From: an uncultured Verrucomicrobiales bacterium
GTDB lineage: Bacteria > Verrucomicrobiota > Verrucomicrobiia > Verrucomicrobiales > Akkermansiaceae
Assembly: GCA_937893015.1 (NCBI GenBank)
Contig: CALBJX010000047.1
Location: forward strand, 1 to 14,025
Direction of reading: 5' to 3'
DNA: 14,025 nucleotides
Both the position numbers and the translations under genes were made by a program. Positions 1 through 5,451 of this stretch are shown here, one piece after another. The notes beneath the pieces are model-generated. The model saw only the letters and a list, made by a program, of their open reading frames with translations. It was not told where the DNA came from and made no database searches. Position 1 is the stretch's first letter, and every line of letters begins with the position of its first letter.

Positions 1-23
1 CGCAGCCGCGCCTCAATTTGACT

Positions 24-51
24 TCGTACATCGTACATCGTACTTCGTACA
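24..51. repeat. four tandem copies of a 7-bp repeat
   Basis: The heptamer TCGTACA occurs four times head to tail, the third copy reading TCGTACT. The bases just before it (ACT at 21-23) look like the end of a further, decayed copy. Each unit contains the palindrome GTAC. The repeat lies downstream of the terminator of the - strand gene, outside any plausible coding region. No function can be assigned. Confidence 0.85.
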
Positions 52-82
52 TCCCTACAAATCCCCCACTTTATGATTCAGC

Positions 83-116
83 AAAAACCGCCCCGAGGCA
101 AAAGCATCGGGGCGGT
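83..116 (-). terminator. intrinsic terminator of the Sel1-repeat gene
   Basis: A perfect 10-bp GC-rich stem pairs 87-96 (ACCGCCCCGA) with 107-116. A further 2-bp stem with an AAAA tetraloop can form inside it. Read on the - strand, the stem is followed by five T residues (complement of 83-87). It begins 14 bases past the stop codon of the - strand gene. On the + strand no T-run follows, so it acts in one direction only. Confidence 0.9.
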
Positions 117-130
117 GTTGGTGTCATGCC

Positions 131-703
131 TTACATCTCGCTGCTCGCGGGGGTGTCGGCGGGCTTATCGGCGGGAGTGTCCGCAGGCTTGTCCTTGGGG
201 GCACACTTGCCGCAGCACTTGCCGTCCTTGGCAGCCTTGTCCTTGCAGCACTTCTTGCACATGGCCTTGAAGTGCTCCGCCTTGGCGGGGTCCTTGTCCA
301 CGCCGCGGCCGTGCTCGTACATGTGCGCGAGGGCGCGGCAGGCGTGCGGGTTGCCTTCCTCAGCCGCTTTTTCCAGACCGGGGCGGGCGGCGGCATAGAG
401 CTCGTTCGCCTTGTCCGTGTCCTGCGGCATGTCGGCAAGCCCCGTGTCCGTGAGGTAGGCCATCGTGAACTGCGCCACGGGGTCGCCGTTGGCGGCATCC
501 ACGGTGATGGTGTCCACATTCAGCCAACCCAGCATGCCGCAATCCTTCGTGCCCGGCTGCGGGGTCACCACGGTGACCGTGGGGGCGGTCATGCTCGCGG
601 TGTCGGGCGCGGGGGTGGCGTTCATGCTCAGGTCGGTGGCTTCCGCCGCGAAGCTCAGGGAGCTCATCGCGGCGACAACAGTCATGATGCTTGTCATCTT
701 CAT
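131..703 (-). CDS. secreted Sel1-repeat protein with a cysteine cluster
   Basis: A 190-residue protein. Residues 1-22 form a short N-terminal hydrophobic segment ending in SFAAEA, which fits a Sec signal peptide with cleavage near residue 20, so periplasmic or outer location is inferred. Residues about 72-148 resemble two Sel1-like (TPR-type) repeats; the second is the clearer, with EEGNPHACRALAHMYEHGRG and then DPAKAEHFKAM. Such repeats usually bind other proteins. A cysteine cluster follows (C149, C152, C153, C163, C164, C167), and then a Pro/Asp/Lys tail in which DKPADTPA occurs twice. The start ATG has only a weak GAGG upstream, and a clear terminator lies past the stop. It diverges from the tRNA/tuf operon and shares no evident function with it. 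The specific role is unknown. Confidence is high that it is a gene, moderate for the repeat family. Confidence 0.85.
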   Translation of the reverse strand: MKMTSIMTVVAAMSSLSFAAEATDLSMNATPAPDTASMTAPTVTVVTPQPGTKDCGMLGWLNVDTITVDAANGDPVAQFTMAYLTDTGLADMPQDTDKANELYAAARPGLEKAAEEGNPHACRALAHMYEHGRGVDKDPAKAEHFKAMCKKCCKDKAAKDGKCCGKCAPKDKPADTPADKPADTPASSEM

Positions 704-767
704 AGGGCCTCAGTTTGCCTCTACCAACGCCGCTCTGCAAACTAACTCTCCCCCTGTTTAGGAATGA

Positions 768-790
768 CAATTTACAATTACAATTTACAA
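768..790. repeat. AT-rich direct repeat in the divergent spacer
   Basis: CAATTTACAA occurs at 768-777 and 781-790, the two copies separated by TTA. The block can also be read as alternating 7- and 6-base ACAATT(T) units. It lies between the divergent starts of the Sel1-repeat gene and the trnT operon. No function is evident; it could be a protein-binding site or slipped-strand DNA. Confidence 0.7.
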
Positions 791-798
791 AATGGGAA

Positions 799-823
799 TC
801 ACGCGCACGTGTGCGACGCGTGA
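799..823. promoter_or_regulatory. dyad-symmetric site upstream of the trnT-tuf promoter
   Basis: TCACGCG (799-805) and CGCGTGA (817-823) are perfect inverted repeats around an 11-base centre that contains CACGTG (806-811). The site is about 100 bp upstream of the -35 box. No T-run follows on either strand, so a terminator is unlikely. An operator for the divergent spacer is possible but unproven. Confidence 0.4.
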
Positions 824-883
824 AGGAGAAAAAATGCGCGGAAACATGCTGAAAATACAGGGGTTGAGGGAGGAGAACAGGGG

Positions 884-958
884 AAAAGTGCAAAAAAATG
901 CAAAAAAGTTTGAAATTGTGATTGACGTGTGCGGAAACTTCGTGTATCATCTCCCCGC
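884..958 (+). promoter_or_regulatory. sigma70-type promoter with UP-like A-tracts for trnT-tuf
   Basis: TTGACG (922-927) and TATCAT (945-950) are separated by exactly 17 bases. Three A-tracts precede the -35 box, at 884-887, 892-898 and 902-907, with centres spaced about 9.5 bp, as in an UP element or a phased bend. A G/C-rich discriminator, CTCCCCG (951-957), follows the -10 box, the type linked to ppGpp control at stable-RNA promoters. Transcription should start near 957, leaving a leader of about 34 bases before the tRNA. That leader can form a small hairpin, ACGTC (963-967) with GACGT (974-978). Confidence 0.9.
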
Positions 959-981
959 TTTCACGTCCTTAGTGACGTTAT

Positions 982-1074
<93 letters not shown>

Positions 1075-1110
1075 TGCAAGAATAAGCAGCTTAAAACCAA
1101 CATCAACATT

Positions 1111-2292
1111 ATGGCTAAAGAAGCATTCCAGCGCACCAAGCCCCACGTGAACGTGGGCACGATCGGTCACGTTGACCATGGTAAGACTTCCCTCACCGCT
1201 GCAATTACGTCCGTTCTTGCAGAGCAGGGTAAGGCTGAATTCAAGGCTTACGATCAGATCGACGGCGCTCCCGAGGAGCGCGAACGCGGTATTACGATTT
1301 CCACCGCTCACGTGGAGTACGAGACCGACAACCGTCACTATGCTCACGTTGACTGCCCCGGTCACGCCGACTATGTGAAGAACATGATCACGGGTGCTGC
1401 CCAGATGGACGGCGCTATCCTCGTGGTTTCCGCCGCTGACGGTCCCATGCCCCAGACGCACGAGCACATCCTGCTTGCCAAGCAGGTGGGCGTGCCCTAC
1501 ATCGTGGTGTTCATGAACAAGATGGACCTCGCTGACCCCGAGCTCGCCGAGCTCGTGGAGATGGAAATCCGCGAACTCCTTTCCAAGCACGAGTTCGACG
1601 GCGACGGCTGCCCCATCATCAAGGGTTCCGCCGTGCAGGCTCTGAACGGCGATGCCGCTTCCAAGCAGGCTATCCTCGACCTCATGGCTGCCGTTGACGA
1701 GTACATCCCCACCCCCGAGCGTCCCGTGGACAAGCCCTTCCTCATGCCCGTGGAAGACGTGTTCTCCATCTCCGGCCGCGGTACCGTGGCTACGGGTCGT
1801 ATCGAGCGTGGTATCATCCACAAGATGGAAGAAGTCGAAATCGTGGGTATCAAGCCCACCGTTAAGACCTCCGTCACGGATATCGAAATGTTCCGCAAGC
1901 TCCTCGATCAGGGTGAAGCCGGTGATAACGTGGGCGTGCTGCTCCGCGGTATCAAGAAGGAAGACATCGTCCGCGGTCAGGTGATTGCCAAGCCCGGTTC
2001 CGTGACCCCCCACACCGCTTTCGAAGCCGCCGTGTACGTGCTGACGAAGGAAGAAGGTGGCCGTCACACTCCCTTCTTCAACAACTATCGTCCTCAGTTC
2101 TACTTCCGTACGACGGACGTGACCGGTACCGTGTCCCTCGCTGAAGGCACCGAAATGGTGATGCCCGGCGATAACGTGACCATCAACGTGGAGCTCATCA
2201 CCCCCGTCGCTATGGAAGAGGGTATGCGCTTCGCTATCCGCGAAGGTGGCCGCACGGTGGGCGCCGGTAAGGTTGCCGCCATCAAGGCCTGA
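1111..2292 (+). CDS. tuf: elongation factor Tu
   Basis: A 393-residue EF-Tu, the GTPase that carries aminoacyl-tRNA to the ribosomal A site. GTP-binding motifs are complete: GHVDHGKT (19-26), RGITI (59-63), DCPGH (81-85) and NKMD (136-139). The G domain (about 1-200) is followed by two beta-barrel domains, ending in FAIREGGRTVGAGKV, close to the family consensus. The start at 1111 (MAKEAFQRTKPHVNVGTIGH) matches the family; the open frame runs upstream into tRNA-Thr, so longer starts are excluded. There is no Shine-Dalgarno sequence; the leader before ATG is A-rich (TTAAAACCAACATCAACATT). It is cotranscribed with trnT from the promoter near 922-950. GGT, GCT and GTC codons are common, as expected of a highly expressed gene. 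Identification is certain; whether a second tuf copy exists cannot be seen here. Confidence 0.99.
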   Translation: MAKEAFQRTKPHVNVGTIGHVDHGKTSLTAAITSVLAEQGKAEFKAYDQIDGAPEERERGITISTAHVEYETDNRHYAHVDCPGHADYVKNMITGAAQMDGAILVVSAADGPMPQTHEHILLAKQVGVPYIVVFMNKMDLADPELAELVEMEIRELLSKHEFDGDGCPIIKGSAVQALNGDAASKQAILDLMAAVDEYIPTPERPVDKPFLMPVEDVFSISGRGTVATGRIERGIIHKMEEVEIVGIKPTVKTSVTDIEMFRKLLDQGEAGDNVGVLLRGIKKEDIVRGQVIAKPGSVTPHTAFEAAVYVLTKEEGGRHTPFFNNYRPQFYFRTTDVTGTVSLAEGTEMVMPGDNVTINVELITPVAMEEGMRFAIREGGRTVGAGKVAAIKA

Positions 2293-2322
2293 GTTTAATC
2301 TCACTAAATAAGGTTGCCGCTG

Positions 2323-2380
2323 ACCGCACCTCGGTTGCGGTGACCCCGGCCGGGGGGATGCCCCACAAAGGCATCCCCCC
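2323..2380 (+). other. two hairpins between tuf and tRNA-Trp
   Basis: The main hairpin is a perfect 11-bp stem, GGGGGGATGCC (2352-2362) with GGCATCCCCCC (2370-2380), around a 7-base loop. A smaller one pairs ACCGCA (2323-2328) with TGCGGT (2336-2341). No U-tract follows either, so full termination is doubtful. RNA processing, stabilisation of the tuf mRNA 3' end, or partial attenuation are all possible. The palindrome could also be a dispersed repeat; only a genome search would tell. Confidence 0.75.
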
Positions 2381-2390
2381 TACAAGCCGA

Positions 2391-2501
2391 AAGAAAGGAG
2401 TAAGGTAAAAGGGTACTAGCTCAATCGGTAGAGCAGCGGTCTCCAAAACCGCGTGTTGGGAGTTCGAGTCTCTCGTACCCTGCCAGCCTTCCTCCTTTTT
2501 T
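2391..2501 (+). other. long helix formed by the two flanks of tRNA-Trp
   Basis: The purine-rich strand 2391-2405, ending GGAGTAAGG, pairs with the pyrimidine-rich strand 2487-2501, starting CCTTCCTCC. Of 15 positions, 13 are Watson-Crick, one is G-U and one is a T/C mismatch (2401/2491). Only four bases separate it from the tRNA 5' end, and one base from the encoded CCA. It would excise or present the tRNA within the tuf-secE mRNA. The skewed composition of both strands makes chance pairing easier than it looks. Confidence 0.5.
2410..2485 (+). tRNA. tRNA-Trp(CCA), 3' CCA encoded
   Basis: The acceptor AGGGTAC (2410-2416) pairs with GTACCCT (2475-2481), followed by discriminator G2482 and an encoded CCA (2483-2485). 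The anticodon stem GCGGT/ACCGC encloses the loop CTCCAAA with anticodon CCA, reading UGG. The T stem GGGAG/CTCTC has one G-U pair around TTCGAGT. The position between tuf and secE is typical of bacteria. No separate promoter is visible, so it is probably cut from the operon transcript. Confidence 0.98.
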
Positions 2502-2532
2502 CTCCCCCTAAATCCCCCGCACAAAAACTTCC

Positions 2533-2760
2533 ATGTTCCGCAAGATTTCCCAATACATCTCCGCCGTGAAAGGCGAGCTCAAGAAGTGCTCCTGGCCTTG
2601 GGAGAGCGACCCGAAGATTACCGGGTTCAAGAAGTTCCGCGAGTTGCAGGGGTCCACGTTGATGGTGCTGGTGGCCATGGTGCTGCTGGGTGCCTACGTG
2701 GCTTTCTTTGACTATGTGATGGCCGCTGTCGTGACCAAGGCTATCCTCATCCTTTCCTGA
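2533..2760 (+). CDS. secE: preprotein translocase subunit SecE
   Basis: A 75-residue SecE, which clamps SecY in the inner-membrane Sec translocon. Residues 1-40 form the amphipathic cytoplasmic part, with the family signature VKGELKKCSWPW (12-23) in place of the usual VKxELKKVxWP. About six extra residues (ESDPKI) follow it. One membrane segment covers about 42-63, the single-helix form found in most bacteria. The start at 2533 gives the expected N-terminus; no Shine-Dalgarno precedes it (CGCACAAAAACTTCC). The gene follows tRNA-Trp by 47 bases and precedes nusG by 25, the usual secE-nusG pair. The position and signature make the call safe despite the short length. Confidence 0.95.
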   Translation: MFRKISQYISAVKGELKKCSWPWESDPKITGFKKFRELQGSTLMVLVAMVLLGAYVAFFDYVMAAVVTKAILILS

Positions 2761-2785
2761 TTGTCCCCACACCCGCATCTTTGCT

Positions 2786-3424
2786 ATGTCCCGTCCCTTT
2801 GATCGCAAAGCAGGTTCCAAGCGCTCCATCCCGGAGGCGAAAGACCAGTGGTATGTGCTCCACGTGCTCTCCAACAAGGAGCGCCGCTCCGTGGAAAACC
2901 TCAACCGCCTGTTCAAGGAGGATGAGGAAATGGGCGCCCTGGTGCAGAGCGCTCCGCTCGTCCCCACCGAGAAGGTGGAAGACGTCCGCAACGGCAAGAA
3001 GTACATCGTGGAGCGCAAGCTCTACCCCGGCTATGTGTACCTGAACTTCGCGCTGCGCCGCCCCGACGGCTCGCTGAACAACGACGCCTGGTACAAGATT
3101 CAGGCGGTGGACGGCGTCATCAGCTTCGCCTGCGGCCGCAACAAGGAGCCCCTCCCCATGTCCGCCAAGGATGTGGCCGAGCTCATGGCCGAAATCGAGC
3201 GCCGCAGCGGCGCTGCCCGCCCCAAGGTGTCCTACACCGTGGGCGAGGAAGTCATCGTGCTGGACGGCGCCTTCGCCGGCGAGCGCGGCATCGTGGAGAT
3301 GGTGGATGCCGAGCGCGGTCGTCTCCGCGTGGGCGTGACCATGTTCGGCCGCTCCAACCCGCTCGACCTCGACTACACGCAGGTCGCTCAGGTGCCGGAG
3401 GACGAGAAGGGCGCAGCCCTGTAA
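2786..3424 (+). CDS. nusG: transcription termination/antitermination factor NusG
   Basis: A 212-residue NusG, which binds the RNA polymerase clamp, suppresses pausing and links polymerase to Rho or ribosomal protein S10. The NGN domain spans about 20-135 (QWYVLHVLSNKE, PGYVYLNF at 81-88, VDGVISF). A linker leads to the KOW domain (about 150-200), with VGEEVIVLDGAFAG and TMFGRSNPLDLDYTQV close to consensus. It is longer than E. coli NusG because of a basic leader of about 20 residues and extra residues in the NGN domain (EEMGALVQSAPL; RRPDGSLNNDA). The family is variable there. Spacing to secE is 25 bases; no Shine-Dalgarno is present. The downstream spacer is long and structured, so the ribosomal protein genes may be controlled separately. 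Confidence 0.97.
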   Translation: MSRPFDRKAGSKRSIPEAKDQWYVLHVLSNKERRSVENLNRLFKEDEEMGALVQSAPLVPTEKVEDVRNGKKYIVERKLYPGYVYLNFALRRPDGSLNNDAWYKIQAVDGVISFACGRNKEPLPMSAKDVAELMAEIERRSGAARPKVSYTVGEEVIVLDGAFAGERGIVEMVDAERGRLRVGVTMFGRSNPLDLDYTQVAQVPEDEKGAAL

Positions 3425-3461
3425 GGCTCACAAGATTTTTCGGTGCTGCGCACAGCCGAAC

Positions 3462-3542
3462 GGTTGGGCACAGCGTGTAACCCCCAAGAGAAAAAAGACT
3501 TCGCGGTGGGGCAGGGAACATCAAGGAACCCTGTGAAACCGC
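3462..3542 (+). promoter_or_regulatory. structured leader of rplK, candidate L1 control site
   Basis: Two hairpins lie in the 137-base nusG-rplK spacer. The first pairs GGTT and GCAC (3462-3471) with GTGT and AACC (3475-3482). The second pairs GCGGT (3503-3507) with ACCGC (3538-3542) and CAGGG (3512-3516) with CCCTG (3529-3533), separated by an internal loop of GGGG opposite TGAA. It ends 19 bases before the rplK start. In other bacteria L1 represses rplKA by binding such a leader hairpin. That this is the L1 site is inference from position and shape. No promoter is evident here. Confidence 0.45.
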
Positions 3543-3561
3543 AAACCCAAGAAATAATACC

Positions 3562-3990
3562 ATGGCAAAAGAAGTAGTTAAAGTCATTAAGCTGCAGATT
3601 CCTGCCGGCGCTGCGAATCCCTCGCCGCCCGTCGGTCCTGCGCTTGGTCAGGCCGGTGTGAACATCATGGGCTTCTGCAAAGAGTTCAACGCTAAGACTC
3701 AGAAGCAGGCCGGTGACGTTCTGCCCGTCGTGATTACCGTCTACAAGGATAAGTCCTTCGATTTCATCACCAAGCAGCCCCCGGCAGCCCTTCTCATCAA
3801 GAAGGCCGCCAACATCAAGTCCGGTTCCGGTGAGCCGAACAAGAAGAAGGTTGCCAAGCTCTCCAAGGAGAAGCTGATGGAAATCGTCAACACCAAGATG
3901 CCCGACCTCAACACCACCAACCCCGAAGCCGCCGCCCGCATCATCGCCGGTCAGGCCCGCCAGATGGGTGTGGAAGTGGAGGGTCTCTGA
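3562..3990 (+). CDS. rplK: 50S ribosomal protein L11
   Basis: A 142-residue L11, the same length as E. coli L11. It binds the GTPase-associated centre of 23S rRNA at the stalk base and contacts elongation factors and RelA. The N-terminal domain (1-70) has the proline hinge PSPPVGPALGQ (20-30), with P22 and P23 being the thiostrepton-contact positions. GFCKEFNAKT follows. The RNA-binding C-terminal domain (about 75-142) ends IIAGQARQMGVEVEG, as in the family. The start MAKEVVKVIKLQIPAG is standard. Translation starts without a clear Shine-Dalgarno (CCCAAGAAATAATACC). It precedes rplA by 52 bases, the conserved pair often repressed by L1. Confidence 0.99.
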   Translation: MAKEVVKVIKLQIPAGAANPSPPVGPALGQAGVNIMGFCKEFNAKTQKQAGDVLPVVITVYKDKSFDFITKQPPAALLIKKAANIKSGSGEPNKKKVAKLSKEKLMEIVNTKMPDLNTTNPEAAARIIAGQARQMGVEVEGL

Positions 3991-3992
3991 TC

Positions 3993-4008
3993 CCCTTCCG
4001 CAGGAGGG
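3993..4008 (+). other. hairpin holding a distant AGGAGG upstream of rplA
   Basis: AGGAGG (4002-4007) is a full Shine-Dalgarno core but lies 35 bases before the rplA start, too far for normal use. CCC, T and CC (3993-3999) pair with GG, A and GGG (4003-4008) around a GCA loop with one bulged T, so most of the motif is paired. No start codon at usable spacing opens a reading frame from it. Confidence 0.4.
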
Positions 4009-4042
4009 AACAATAATAACCCGAACGTACTGCTAAACAAAC

Positions 4043-4744
4043 ATGTCTACGAAACGCTCCAAGCGCTACAACGAGGCGGCCAAGCTTGTCGAAACCGGCA
4101 AGACCTTCGCCGTTGAAGAAGCCGTAGAGGTCATGAAGAGCTTCCCCGCTCCCAAGTTTGACCCCACGGTCACGGTGTCCTTCCACCTCACGGTGGATCC
4201 CCGCAAGTCCGACCAGATGGTGCGCGGCTCTGTCGCTCTGCCCCATGGTACCGGTAAGAATGTTCGCGTCATCGTCTTTGCTCAGGGTGAAGCCGCTCAG
4301 GCCGCCCTCGAAGCCGGTGCCGAGAAGGTCGGTCTGGAAGACCTCATCGCTGAGATCCAGAACGGCTTCCTTGACTTCGACAGCGCAATCGCCACCCCGG
4401 GCGCCATGGCCCAGGTGCGTAAGATTGCCCGCGTCCTCGGCCCGCGCGGCCTGATGCCCAACCCCAAGACCGGCACCGTGACGGAAGACACCGCCAAGGC
4501 CGTCAAGGAAGTGAAGGCCGGCCGCGTTGACTTCAAGGTCGACAAGAACGCCAACATCTCCGCCGCCGTCGGCAAGCTCTCCTTCGAGCCCGAGAAACTT
4601 GTGGAAAACGCCCGCGCGTTCATCAGCGCCGTGGTGAAGGCCCGCCCCTCCGGCGCCAAGGGTGCCTACATCGCCTCCGCGACGATGGCCAGCTCCATGA
4701 ACCCCGGTCTGGCTCTTGCCCAGGTGGAATACTCCAAGAACTAA
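4043..4744 (+). CDS. rplA: 50S ribosomal protein L1
   Basis: A 233-residue L1 (E. coli 234), the protein of the mobile L1 stalk at the E site and usually the translational repressor of rplK-rplA. The N-terminal part has MSTKRSKRYNEAAKLVE and FDPTVTVSFHL, then LPHGTGKNVRVIVFA; the central domain carries the signature GPRGLMPNPKTGTV (133-146); the C-terminal part has GRVDFKVDKNANI. The start gives the expected length. The near upstream region (CTGCTAAACAAAC) has no Shine-Dalgarno; an AGGAGG lies 35 bases upstream, partly paired. rplJ follows after 22 bases, so translational coupling is possible. Confidence 0.99.
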   Translation: MSTKRSKRYNEAAKLVETGKTFAVEEAVEVMKSFPAPKFDPTVTVSFHLTVDPRKSDQMVRGSVALPHGTGKNVRVIVFAQGEAAQAALEAGAEKVGLEDLIAEIQNGFLDFDSAIATPGAMAQVRKIARVLGPRGLMPNPKTGTVTEDTAKAVKEVKAGRVDFKVDKNANISAAVGKLSFEPEKLVENARAFISAVVKARPSGAKGAYIASATMASSMNPGLALAQVEYSKN

Positions 4745-4766
4745 AACCTGAACCTCCTCTACTATC

Positions 4767-5294
4767 ATGAGTCACGAAAAGAAAGTGAATGCCGATAAGG
4801 GCGTTATCATCGATAACCTGCAGGCGAAGGTCAATGAGTCCCCCTTCGTGCTGGTCATCGACTACACGGGTGTGACCGTTCCCGAGTTCACCGGCCTGCG
4901 CGCTGAGCTGGCTGCCGCCGGTGCCAGCTGCATGGTCGCCAAGAACACCTTCATGGCCAAGGCGATTGCCGCCGCCGGTCTCCCCGACATCTCCGCCCAC
5001 CTCAAGGGTCAGACGGCGTATGTCATGGGTCAGAACGACGTGTGCGCCGCTGCCAAGGTTGTCAACACCTTCGCGAAGAAGAGCAAGAAGGCCCCCTACA
5101 AGACCGGTATCCTCGACGGCGCCGAACTGACGCCCGAGAAGATTAAGGCCCTCGGCGACCTTCCCAGCCGCGAGGTGCTCCTTGCCACCTTGCTTGGTAC
5201 GATCAACGGCGCCGGCTCCGCCCTCGCCCGTGTCATCCAGGCTTATGTGGACAAGCAGAACGGTGGCGCCGAAGAAACGGCGTCTGCAGAATAA
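4767..5294 (+). CDS. rplJ: 50S ribosomal protein L10
   Basis: A 175-residue L10, the stalk base that anchors L7/L12 dimers to 23S rRNA. The RNA-binding domain (about 1-130) has FVLVIDYTGVTVPEFTGLR, AAGASCMVAKNTFMAKAI, and LPSREVLLATLLGTINGAG. The C-terminal helix (about 150-165, ALARVIQAYVDKQ) is the L7/L12 docking segment; it is short, which suggests two dimers rather than three, as an inference only. A low-complexity NGGAEETASAE tail ends it. It begins 22 bases after rplA, leaving no room for the L10-binding leader that precedes rplJ in many bacteria. The structured spacer instead follows the gene, before rplL. No Shine-Dalgarno is present; the spacer contains the opposite sense, CCTCCT. 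Confidence 0.98.
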   Translation: MSHEKKVNADKGVIIDNLQAKVNESPFVLVIDYTGVTVPEFTGLRAELAAAGASCMVAKNTFMAKAIAAAGLPDISAHLKGQTAYVMGQNDVCAAAKVVNTFAKKSKKAPYKTGILDGAELTPEKIKALGDLPSREVLLATLLGTINGAGSALARVIQAYVDKQNGGAEETASAE

Positions 5295-5298
5295 ATAC

Positions 5299-5345
5299 AA
5301 AAAAAATCTTGACCTGATGGCGGCGGTGTGGTATCACCGCCCCGC
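5299..5345 (+). promoter_or_regulatory. internal promoter for rplL and rpoBC
   Basis: TTGACC (5309-5314) and TATCAC (5332-5337) are separated by exactly 17 bases. An A8 tract (5299-5306) abuts the -35 box like an UP element, and the discriminator CGCCCCG (5338-5344) is G/C rich. From the -10 box onward it matches the trnT-tuf promoter at 12 of 14 bases. Transcription should start near 5344, giving an rplL leader of about 108 bases. Extra L7/L12 supply fits its multiple copies per ribosome. Confidence 0.75.
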
Positions 5346-5423
5346 CGCCTGAAAAAATGAGGCTCTCTGTCGGCTCTCCGGCCGGTGAGAACTGAAATGG
5401 GAGGGAAGCCCCCTCCCGCGACA
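5319..5423 (+). promoter_or_regulatory. structured spacer between rplJ and rplL
   Basis: In a read-through transcript two exclusive stems compete: GGCGGTG (5322-5328) with CACCGCC (5335-5341), or GGCGGCGG (5319-5326) with CCGCCGCC (5342-5349). Further on, CGGC (5371-5374) pairs with GCCG (5381-5384), TCTC (5364-5367) with GAGA (5387-5390), and GGGAGGG (5399-5405) with CCCTCCC (5411-5417) around a 5-base loop. TGTCG (5368-5372) can instead pair with CGACA (5419-5423). The last 28 bases before rplL are A-rich and unpaired. This could be an L10/L12-responsive leader moved downstream of rplJ, but that is inference. Confidence 0.5.
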
Positions 5424-5451
5424 AGAACCAAATTAAATACCATATACTACA

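Noticed and set aside
18..46. TTGACT followed by 17 bases and TACTTC on the + strand at the left end
   Set aside because: The -10 match is poor, the spacer is the heptamer repeat, and no + strand gene follows.
755..783. A possible promoter for the - strand gene: TTGTAA (778-783), 17 bases, TAAACA (755-760)
   Set aside because: Only 4 of 6 and 3 of 6 consensus matches, and the -35 part lies in a repeated AT-rich block that offers several equivalent matches.
2486..2510. CCTCCTTTTTTC after tRNA-Trp as an intrinsic terminator or a piece of 16S rRNA 3' end
   Set aside because: No local GC stem directly precedes the T-run, secE follows in the usual operon order, and the similarity to the anti-Shine-Dalgarno is a few bases in a pyrimidine tract.
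5441..5446. TATACT 5 bases before the rplL start as a -10 box for a leaderless transcript
   Set aside because: No -35 box at a usable distance (GACAAG), and a much better promoter lies upstream at 5309-5337.
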